Positions 8,935-16,472 of a DNA stretch of 39,842 nt are shown piece after piece. The position numbers were made by a program, and so were the translations under genes. The DNA is from Methylococcaceae bacterium. GTDB lineage: Bacteria > Pseudomonadota > Gammaproteobacteria > Methylococcales > Methylococcaceae. Below the pieces are notes generated by a model. That model was not told where the DNA came from, ran no database searches, and worked only from the letters and a program-made list of their open reading frames with translations. Position 1 is the stretch's first letter. Every line of letters starts with the position of its first letter. The stretch covers positions 1 through 39,842 of the forward strand of contig JAQTSI010000001.1 in assembly GCA_028711365.1 (NCBI GenBank). The letters are read 5' to 3'.

Positions 8935-11112
8935 ATGAGCATCGACAGGCCCGTCAAAGTCGCCATCATCGGCAGTGGTTGCGCAGCGGTTGCCGCAGCA
9001 TTCGAACTCACCCGGCCCGAACATCGGGGCAAGTATCGAGTGACCCTCTATCAGATGGGGTGGCGAATGGGAGGGAAGGGTGCTTCCGGACGGGGGCCTG
9101 CGGATCGGATCGAGGAACATGGGCTGCACATCTGGCTCGGTTTCTATGAAAATGCATTCCGTCTGTTGCGCGAGTGCTATGCGGAACTCAAGCAGAACGA
9201 CCCGTCGCGCCGCTTGGCCGACTGGCAGGATGCTTTCATACGCGAGCCCCATGTCGGCATCGTGGATTCATCCCGTCAAGGCGGCTGGGTGGCATGGACG
9301 GCGCTCTTTCCGCCCGTGGATGGGTTGCCTGGCGATCCTCTCTCCACGCATAATCCCTTCTCTCTCGGCAATTATCTGGCGCGGGCCGTGGCGTTGTTGC
9401 GCTCGCTGTTCCTGGGACTTTATACCTGGAAGGAAACGGAGCCATCCGGTTCGATTCGGGCATTCTCTCCCGTCGGGGAAAAGCGCGAGTCTTCTCCCGA
9501 ATCGCTCATCGCCAGCATCAGCCGGCTGCTGCGGGTTGGGGCGCTGGCGACCCTGGCCGGCCTGATCGAGGCCCTGGCGATTTTGGAAATGCTGCTGAAA
9601 TCGACTCCGACCTATCCGGAAAATCTTCTCCTGCGCTTCATCGAGAATATCGCCGCAGCCATTCGGGCCCAACTCGAGGATTTCGTCATCGATGACGATG
9701 AAATCCGGCTCAAGTGGCAGATCATCGATCTCGTCATCGCCATTCTGGTCGGTGCGGCGCGTTTTCGCTTGCTTTTCGATCCCCGCGGGCTCGATGCGAT
9801 CAACGATTACGAATGCCGGCAGTGGCTGCGCATGAATGGCGCTTCGGAGCATAGCGTGGACTGCGCATTCGTGCGCGGGCTTTACGATTTGGCCCTGGCT
9901 TACGAGGATGGCGATCCCGCGCGGCCCGGGCTGGCGGCGGGGCAGGCTCTGCGGGGATCATTGCGGATGTTCTTCACCTATCGCGGCGCCTTGTTCTGGA
10001 AGATGCGGGCGGGGATGGGGGACATCATTTTCGCCCCGTTTTATGAAGTGCTCAAACAGCGGGGAGCCAGCGTCAAATTTTTCCATCGCCTGGAAAATGT
10101 GAAACTCGTAGACCCCGCCAAGCTCGCACCGGGCGAACGCCCTTATGTGGAAGCGCTGGAATTCGACGTTCAAGCCAAGATGCTCGGTGACGGTGAATAT
10201 AGCCCTTTGGTCGACGTGAAAGGCATTCCTTCCTGGCCATCACAACCGGATTACCGTCAATTGGAAGACGGTTCGAGAATGGAACGGGAGGGATGGGATT
10301 TCGAATCCCATTGGGATCGTCGCAAGATGGCCAGTGTCACTCTTCGCGTGGTGGAAGATTTCGATTTCGTCGTATTCGGGGCCAGCATCGGCGCCGTCCC
10401 CCACACCTGCAAGGAAATCCTGGCTAGGGACGAACGCTGGCGGGCCATGGTCCAACAGGTCAAGACGGTCGCCTCGCAAGCCATCCAACTATGGATGAAC
10501 GAGGACATGAAATCGGTGGGCTGGAATGCTCCCACGGTGACCTTGTCCGCTTTCGTCAAGCCCTTCGATACCTGGGCCGACATGGAGCATCTCATCGCGG
10601 AAGAGAACTGGCGCCCGCAGCCAAAGGCGATCGCCTATTTTTGCAATGTGCTGGCCGATCCGCCGGTCGAGCCGGATCGTTCGGATGCGGGCTACCCGCA
10701 ACGGCGGCGCGAGGAAGTCAGGCAAAACGCTATCCAATTTCTGAACCATCAGATACGCTATCTATGGCCCAAAGCGGCGACCGCGCAAGGATTTCGCTGG
10801 GAGATCCTGGCCGATCCGACGGGTCATCAGCCGACGCCGGCTTCCTGCGGCGAGAAGCGCTTCGACACCCAATACTGGCGAGCGAATGTCAATCCGACGG
10901 ACCGTTATGTGCTGGCCCTTCCCGGCTCGCTGAAATATCGCATCTCGCCTTTGGACAATACCTACGACAATCTGACCATCGCGGGAGACTGGACCGACTG
11001 CGGTTTCAACGAAGGCTGCGTGGAGGCCGCCATCATGTCTGGCAGGCTGGCGGCCCATGCCATCGCCCAATCCCCGCCCCTAGAGGACATCATTGGTTAT
11101 GATCATCCTTGA
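8935..11112 (+). CDS. Phytoene/carotene desaturase-like FAD-dependent oxidoreductase
   Basis: A 725-residue flavoprotein. It has an N-terminal dinucleotide-binding motif IIGSGCAAVAAAFEL (residues 11-25) and then MGWRMGGKGASGRG...EEHGLHIWLGFYENAFRLL, the pattern of plant/cyanobacterial-type phytoene and zeta-carotene desaturases. The C-terminus has the FAD-closing motif LTIAGDWTDCGFNEGCVEAAIMSGRLAA. It is about 200 residues longer than those desaturases, with a helical insert between about residues 190 and 300. The substrate cannot be named; an isoprenoid is suggested by the neighbouring polyprenyl synthase. The ATG at 8935 is chosen because it places the FAD motif at the usual distance; an upstream in-frame start at 8878 exists. 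It is the first gene of a plus-strand run ending at 16472. Confidence 0.8.
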   Translation: MSIDRPVKVAIIGSGCAAVAAAFELTRPEHRGKYRVTLYQMGWRMGGKGASGRGPADRIEEHGLHIWLGFYENAFRLLRECYAELKQNDPSRRLADWQDAFIREPHVGIVDSSRQGGWVAWTALFPPVDGLPGDPLSTHNPFSLGNYLARAVALLRSLFLGLYTWKETEPSGSIRAFSPVGEKRESSPESLIASISRLLRVGALATLAGLIEALAILEMLLKSTPTYPENLLLRFIENIAAAIRAQLEDFVIDDDEIRLKWQIIDLVIAILVGAARFRLLFDPRGLDAINDYECRQWLRMNGASEHSVDCAFVRGLYDLALAYEDGDPARPGLAAGQALRGSLRMFFTYRGALFWKMRAGMGDIIFAPFYEVLKQRGASVKFFHRLENVKLVDPAKLAPGERPYVEALEFDVQAKMLGDGEYSPLVDVKGIPSWPSQPDYRQLEDGSRMEREGWDFESHWDRRKMASVTLRVVEDFDFVVFGASIGAVPHTCKEILARDERWRAMVQQVKTVASQAIQLWMNEDMKSVGWNAPTVTLSAFVKPFDTWADMEHLIAEENWRPQPKAIAYFCNVLADPPVEPDRSDAGYPQRRREEVRQNAIQFLNHQIRYLWPKAATAQGFRWEILADPTGHQPTPASCGEKRFDTQYWRANVNPTDRYVLALPGSLKYRISPLDNTYDNLTIAGDWTDCGFNEGCVEAAIMSGRLAAHAIAQSPPLEDIIGYDHP

Positions 11113-11157
11113 AAATCTGAACCCTTATCCGATTGGCAACAAAGAGGGAGCAATGCA

Positions 11158-11895
11158 ATGACACAGCAAGAACGGCTACACCGACAGGATCCGAAACGCA
11201 GTGAACCCATTCGAAATTTGACCGGCTTTTTGCGCAATTCTCACTCGTGGGGCGAAAACCCGCCGGGCGAGGAGCCGGGTAAAACCGAACCCCAGGGTTC
11301 GTCGGAGAAACTGGATGATGTGCTGACCCATGGAGTGCATCTCGGTTATAAGATCATCGAAGAACAAATCAGCCAAGGCCAGCGGGTGGCCCAGCGGCTG
11401 CGCAAGCGTTACCCGCCGATGGGGGATAGGGAGGGCGATGGCGGTGGCGAGATCGACGCGCTCATCTCGCGCCTGTTGGGATTGACCAAGGATATGGGCA
11501 CGCTCTGGTTCGATTCGATGGAAATGGTCCTGAAAACTCCCCGTTTGCTGCGCGGGCTCGCCGGTGGTGAAGAACAGGGCGAAGTCGGTATCGCCTCGAA
11601 CCTGGCCGAAACCCATATCAGCATCGAAATCGCCTCCTCGAAGCGGGCGCAGGTGAGCTTGAACCTGCCGTCGCGACCGCAGCGCTATATCCCGCTGGTT
11701 CATGCCCTATATGCGACGAATCCGGCATTTCCGCCGCTGACCGGCATCTCTTTCAGGCATTGCACCGGTTCGCCGCATCCGATCCTGCAGGTTGAAATTC
11801 CTGACCATCAGCCAGCTTCCACCTACACCGGGGTGGTGGCCGATGGCGAGACCAATGAACCGGTCGGCACCTTGGTCGTGCGCGTGCTGGCTTGA
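11158..11895 (+). CDS. Unrecognised 245-residue protein of the desaturase operon
   Basis: I do not recognise a named family. Residues 1-45 are polar and probably disordered. Residues 50-135 form amphipathic helices (LGYKIIEEQISQGQRVAQRL, ISRLLGLTKDMGTLWFDSMEMVLKTP) that recall phasin-like surface proteins. Residues 145-245 look like a beta sandwich ending in YTGVVADGETNEPVGTLVVRVLA. There is no signal peptide or membrane span. The ATG at 11158 follows GAGGGAGC, and an earlier ATG two codons up runs straight into a stop. It lies 45 bp after the desaturase-like gene and 9 bp before the polyprenyl synthase, so it is almost surely co-transcribed. A role in binding a hydrophobic compound or membrane surface is only a guess. 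Confidence 0.7.
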   Translation: MTQQERLHRQDPKRSEPIRNLTGFLRNSHSWGENPPGEEPGKTEPQGSSEKLDDVLTHGVHLGYKIIEEQISQGQRVAQRLRKRYPPMGDREGDGGGEIDALISRLLGLTKDMGTLWFDSMEMVLKTPRLLRGLAGGEEQGEVGIASNLAETHISIEIASSKRAQVSLNLPSRPQRYIPLVHALYATNPAFPPLTGISFRHCTGSPHPILQVEIPDHQPASTYTGVVADGETNEPVGTLVVRVLA

Positions 11896-11904
11896 GATTC
11901 GACT

Positions 11905-12957
11905 ATGTCACATCCCTCTCGCGAGCAGGTGGTTCGCACTTCCCCGCTGATTCCGAAGCTTCTGGAAGAATACGGAACTCTCACCCGCAAGGCGATGATG
12001 CACTATTTGCCTTCCGGAGCGCCTCAACGCTATCTGTACGATTTGATTGCCGATTATCCTTTGCGGGGCGGCAAGATGATGCGCTCGAGCCTGTGCATCG
12101 CCACGGCGCGGATATTCGGCGCAAAGCTCGAGGATGCCATGGGTTCGGCGGTGGCCATCGAGTTGCTGCACAACGCATTGCTGATCCACGACGACATCGA
12201 GGATGACAGCGAGGAGAGGCGCGGACGGCCTACCTTGCACATGCTGCATGGCGTTCCGCTAGCCCTCAATGCCGGCGATTCGCTTTGCTTGCTCGCCCTG
12301 CGCCCGCTGATGGACAACATGAACAGGATCGGCCCGCGCTTGGCGGCGAAGATTTTCGAAGAAACCGAACGCATGGCCTGGGAATCGGCGGAAGGCCAGG
12401 CGATGGAACTGGGATGGTGCCGCGATAACTGCAATGGTTTGAGCGACGAGGATTATCTCACGATGGTCCTGAAGAAAACCTGTTGGCTGGCGATGATCTA
12501 TCCGAGCCGGGTGGGAGCCATGATCGGGGCGCGGGATGGGGTGGATCTGGATCAATTCATCCGCTTCGGTTTTTTTCTCGGCGCTTCCTTTCAGATCCAG
12601 GACGATCTGCTGAATTTCGTGGCCGACAGTCGGTATGGCAAGGAGTTGCATGGGGATATTTGGGAAGGCAAACGAACCCTCATGCTCAATCATGTCTACC
12701 GTGAATCCAGCGCGGAAGAGCAGGCGCGGCTAGCCGAAATCCTGGGATTGCCCCGCCAGCAACGTCACCCCGAACAGATCCACTGGGTCCGCCGGCTGAT
12801 GGATACCTACGGTTCGCTGGATTATGCCAGCAAGATCGCCCATGGGTTGGCGGGCGCGGCTTTGCATGAATTCCATGGCATCTACGCTGACTTGCCCGAT
12901 TCCCGGGACAAGCAATTCATCGAAGGGTTGGCGACCTGGGTATTCGAGCGAACCTGA
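11905..12957 (+). CDS. trans-Polyprenyl diphosphate synthase
   Basis: A 350-residue enzyme of the FPP/GGPP/polyprenyl synthase family, which builds chains from allylic diphosphates and IPP. Visible motifs are GGKMMR (55-60, the GGKxR motif), the first Asp-rich motif DDIED (96-100) followed by DSEERRGRPT, and the second FQIQDDLLNF (229-238) with a conserved GDIWEGKRTL. Small or aliphatic residues (Ala91, Leu92) sit four and five places before the first motif where FPP synthases carry bulky aromatics, so a product longer than C15 is likely, by inference. This is not the IspB/IspA housekeeping context: its neighbours are a desaturase-like flavoprotein and a tandem decarboxylase-fold protein. Start ATG 11905 is 9 bp after the previous stop with a weak ribosome site. 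Confidence 0.9.
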   Translation: MSHPSREQVVRTSPLIPKLLEEYGTLTRKAMMHYLPSGAPQRYLYDLIADYPLRGGKMMRSSLCIATARIFGAKLEDAMGSAVAIELLHNALLIHDDIEDDSEERRGRPTLHMLHGVPLALNAGDSLCLLALRPLMDNMNRIGPRLAAKIFEETERMAWESAEGQAMELGWCRDNCNGLSDEDYLTMVLKKTCWLAMIYPSRVGAMIGARDGVDLDQFIRFGFFLGASFQIQDDLLNFVADSRYGKELHGDIWEGKRTLMLNHVYRESSAEEQARLAEILGLPRQQRHPEQIHWVRRLMDTYGSLDYASKIAHGLAGAALHEFHGIYADLPDSRDKQFIEGLATWVFERT

Positions 12958-13079
12958 CTTGGCCCTTATGAGCTTAGGAATAAAAAAACGCGACCTTGGG
13001 GAATGCGGCTAGCGTGCGGTAGTCCGACGAGTCGTCGCATAATCAATACATGAATATCGAACGGAGGAGATAGGCAATC

Positions 13080-16000
13080 ATGGCGACATTCAAAAAACCC
13101 AGTTACATCAATCCAACCGGCATCAGTGGACCTAGGGATCTGCCCTCCAGCCCTCCCTTTGCATTTCGCAATGTGACGGCCCGCGTTTTTCCCATCAAGG
13201 CCAACATGGCGCGGTTGACCGATTTTTGTGCCAGCTATGTCAATATGGATATTCCCGATGACATCGCCCAGTTCTTCCCTGCCTTGCCTTATGTTTATCT
13301 GGCGGTGGTCAACTACGGCAGCATGTCGCCTATTTCGGTTCAGGCCCAGAACATCGGTTGGGTTGCCCAGCATGAAGTCTTCTTCCTGATTCCCCTCGAG
13401 AAATGGCGCAAGGAAGGAGGGCGGTTGGTTTTCAAGGAATGGGCCTGTGTTTCGCCTTTTATTTATGTCGACGATGCGATGTCCATGACCACCGGGCGGG
13501 AGGTTTATGGCTGGGCCAAGGTCGCAGGCGAGATCGATCAGGAGACGCCCCTGTGGGTGGAAAATCCGACCGCGCCCACCCGATTGTTCAGCCTGCGTGT
13601 TCCTGTTTTCCCCAAGGAGTACGAGGGCAAACGCGAAGAGAACCGTCTGCTGTTGCAGATCGATCGCGACCCCCCGCCGAATCTTTCGATGTTTCCGCCG
13701 GATCTGAAAAGCCCGTTCGTCAATCTTTCCACCGCCACTTACGCCTGGTTCGGTCTCATGGGGGACGCCGCCGACATGTTGACGGCGTTGCCCGCCCGGG
13801 GCTATCGCTCGAGCAGGGATCTGCGTTCCCTGCTGAGCATGGCGGGCAAGGCCGGGGGGAGTTTGCTGCGCATGTTTCCTAGCTTGCTGAGGCGGCAGTT
13901 GCTCAGAAATGCGCAGCAGGATGATTTGGGTTTTGGCAGGGCGGCGGAGGCTTTCATCAATCAGATCACCCTGAAGCAGTTTCGTGATGCCGGTGATCCC
14001 AGCCAGGCCTGTTATCAGGCCCTGGTCAGTTCCCGCATGGGCCTGGACCGGTTCAATCGGTGCGGAATGCTAGGCGATTACAACGTGATGCGCGGTGATC
14101 CGTCCGGAGGTTTCACCCTTCGTCTTCACCAATATGAAGCCTATCCCATCGTGGAATCCTTGGGGCTGGAAGTCGACCGGTTTGAAGAGAACCCGGATGC
14201 TCCGGTTGCCATCATCAAGCCCACCTTCCCGATATGGAGCGACGTGGATCTCTACTATGACATCGGCCAGATCATTTGCGAGCGCCATGCCTGTTCCTAT
14301 GGCAATGGTTTCTGCGCCGAATGGCATGCCGAATCGGAGCACGCCCCGCAGGCGAGCAAGGAGAATCCCCCCAGCGGCGGCAGTTCCCATCCAGCGAAGG
14401 GGGCAGGCAAGCCGCATCGACATGACACTGCGGCCGATCCGGATCCCAGCCGGCGAGTTCTCTACAATACCGTGCGCGGCGGCTCGAGTCAGGCCATCGC
14501 AGGCCCCTTCGATTTCCCGGACATCACCTTGCAGGTCTATCCCCTGCTGGCCGATCGCGGCAAGCTCAAGGAATTTCTCGATAATTATCTGAATTCGCCG
14601 CTGAATCCCCACGCTCAAGAGACCGGTTTGAGTTTCGAGCCGTTCGGCGATTATGTTTATCTGATGGTCGATGTTTACGGTGACCAAGCGGGAGTCATGT
14701 GGTCCGAGTCCAATAACATCGGCTGGTGGGCCGACAAATCCGTGTCTTTCAGCGTCCCGGTCAAATGCTATCGGGATGGCAAATTGCAGAGTGTCGCCCT
14801 GGTTTCCCCCTATCAGTTCGCCAACAATGGCCGCGCCGTCATCAGCGATCGCGAGGTCAATGGTCGGCCCACGGCGAAAGCCAGCATCGAAACCCATCCC
14901 GATGCCTGGCTGGACGAATCGGGGCCTATCGCCGCCCGCAGGATGCTCAAGTTGAGTTGCGAGGTTTTTCCTGCGTTGAATGTGGGACAGCGATCCATTC
15001 AATCCACCTTGTTGGAAATCGATCAGCGCCTCCCCTTGCCCGAAAACGACGAGACCGGCTGGCGGTTGATTGCCGAGCGCTGGCGCGAACCGCTGGTTCG
15101 TGATTTGACACGCAAGACGCTGTTTCGGCGGGTCCACAAGACGGACGTAGACCATGTCAAGGCCTTGGGTTTGGAAATCCTGACCCAAGATGCGCCCGTC
15201 AATGGCTTGCACATCAAACAGTACCGGGATGCCTCCGATACCTCAAAGGCCTGTTATCAAGCTTTGGTGAGGACGAGGCGAAGCATCGAACGGATCTATG
15301 ATATTCGGGAAATCGAACCACGCGTGTATGTGCGAATTCATCAAATTCCGGATCATCCCATCGTCGAGACACTCGGCTTGAAAGTGATGCATGTGGATTC
15401 GAGCGGGTCCAGCGTGGAACAGGTATTGCAACCGATCCGTCCATTCTGGATGCGTTTTGGCGGCAAGGAAAACTTAGGCGAAGTGCTGTGTTGGCGCGTG
15501 GAGAACGGGCCATGGACCCTGACTGCTTCGATGCTCGAACATCAAGCCTATGCCCGCACCCGCGTGGGGGCTGGCATCCTGGAACAGCTTGGCCATTTGA
15601 AACAACGGCTGCGGGAAAAAGCCAACCAGTGGCTGTTCGAGGCGCTTTCCCGGGAAGTCAAAGATATTCAGCGCATCATATTGAATCTTGCAGAAGGTAA
15701 ACGCCAGGAATTGATCGAGGAACTCGACGCCTGCCCCGATGGGGAGGATAAGTCGACTGCCCGATACCTGGCGGCGGATGCCCTCAAGCTGTTGATCAAC
15801 CACTATGGCGATGCCGAGTTGGAACGGAGGATACGCCAGCTATTTCGCTCGATATCGACGGAAGATCTCTACGAGGTGGTGGAAGCGATTTCGAAAGTGG
15901 CAGGAAATCATGGTGAGATCACCTCGATTCGGCTTTCGTGGGAACAGGCTCGGATTTCGCTCGAAAATGTCGACGATGTGCAAGTGATCATCGACAGCAT

Positions 16001-16472
16001 ATTGAGCGAAAAGTGGGGAAATTGGGATGATTCCCGCCAGGAAGAGGAGCCCCAACCGGAATTTCGTCTTCCCGCCGATGCCTTTGCAAGAGAGGGTTTT
16101 GGCGTCAGCAGGACAATAGGGGAAAACCAATATATCATCGTCGAATCCGATAATAGGCAGCGCGTGCTGCTGGAAAAGCTCGGTCACTGGTATTTCGTTC
16201 CGGAAACCGCTTTGGTGAAAGATCTCCCGCTTCAATTATCCAAGAACATTCAGGCCGTTATTCTCGGCGAAATCAAGAAAAAGCTGATGAGCAGGGATAC
16301 GATTCTGGATGCGATCACCCATGAAGCCGATATCATCAAGGCGATCCACGAGTATTGCAAGGATAAAGTAGAGGGTTTGTCGGAAGCCGATAGGGAAGCG
16401 TTGATCAGCCAATTGAAGGAGGATTTGGCGGAGGAATTGAAAGGGGAAATGCTCAAGGAAATGGTGAGCTAG
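13080..16472 (+). CDS. Giant protein with two acetoacetate-decarboxylase-like domains and a helical C-terminus
   Basis: A 1130-residue protein. Two halves repeat each other: residues about 25-395 and 470-795 share YVYLAVVNYG / YVYLMVDVYG, NIGWVAQHEVFFLIPL / NIGWWADKSVSFSVPV, LKQFRDAGDPSQACYQALV / IKQYRDASDTSKACYQALV and LHQYEAYPIVESLGLEV / IHQIPDHPIVETLGLKV. The motif GREVYGWAK (139-147) matches the region of acetoacetate decarboxylase that carries the Schiff-base Lys. The second half has DREVNGRPT there, so the Lys is displaced or lost. A low-complexity linker (415-465) joins the halves, and a charged helical tail (about 800-1130) has no family I know. There is no signal peptide. The start has GGAGGAGA upstream. 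It ends 20 bp into the opposite-strand cyclase gene. Confidence 0.8.
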   Translation: MATFKKPSYINPTGISGPRDLPSSPPFAFRNVTARVFPIKANMARLTDFCASYVNMDIPDDIAQFFPALPYVYLAVVNYGSMSPISVQAQNIGWVAQHEVFFLIPLEKWRKEGGRLVFKEWACVSPFIYVDDAMSMTTGREVYGWAKVAGEIDQETPLWVENPTAPTRLFSLRVPVFPKEYEGKREENRLLLQIDRDPPPNLSMFPPDLKSPFVNLSTATYAWFGLMGDAADMLTALPARGYRSSRDLRSLLSMAGKAGGSLLRMFPSLLRRQLLRNAQQDDLGFGRAAEAFINQITLKQFRDAGDPSQACYQALVSSRMGLDRFNRCGMLGDYNVMRGDPSGGFTLRLHQYEAYPIVESLGLEVDRFEENPDAPVAIIKPTFPIWSDVDLYYDIGQIICERHACSYGNGFCAEWHAESEHAPQASKENPPSGGSSHPAKGAGKPHRHDTAADPDPSRRVLYNTVRGGSSQAIAGPFDFPDITLQVYPLLADRGKLKEFLDNYLNSPLNPHAQETGLSFEPFGDYVYLMVDVYGDQAGVMWSESNNIGWWADKSVSFSVPVKCYRDGKLQSVALVSPYQFANNGRAVISDREVNGRPTAKASIETHPDAWLDESGPIAARRMLKLSCEVFPALNVGQRSIQSTLLEIDQRLPLPENDETGWRLIAERWREPLVRDLTRKTLFRRVHKTDVDHVKALGLEILTQDAPVNGLHIKQYRDASDTSKACYQALVRTRRSIERIYDIREIEPRVYVRIHQIPDHPIVETLGLKVMHVDSSGSSVEQVLQPIRPFWMRFGGKENLGEVLCWRVENGPWTLTASMLEHQAYARTRVGAGILEQLGHLKQRLREKANQWLFEALSREVKDIQRIILNLAEGKRQELIEELDACPDGEDKSTARYLAADALKLLINHYGDAELERRIRQLFRSISTEDLYEVVEAISKVAGNHGEITSIRLSWEQARISLENVDDVQVIIDSILSEKWGNWDDSRQEEEPQPEFRLPADAFAREGFGVSRTIGENQYIIVESDNRQRVLLEKLGHWYFVPETALVKDLPLQLSKNIQAVILGEIKKKLMSRDTILDAITHEADIIKAIHEYCKDKVEGLSEADREALISQLKEDLAEELKGEMLKEMVS

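Noticed and set aside
8935-11112. Naming this gene as a carotenoid desaturase (crtI, pds or zds)
   Set aside because: Length and insert differ, and no phytoene synthase is nearby. Only the broader FAD desaturase-like class is supported.
14070-15212. A 380-codon minus-strand frame inside the tandem ADC-like gene
   Set aside because: It is a shadow of a gene with clear family motifs and internal repeats on the plus strand.
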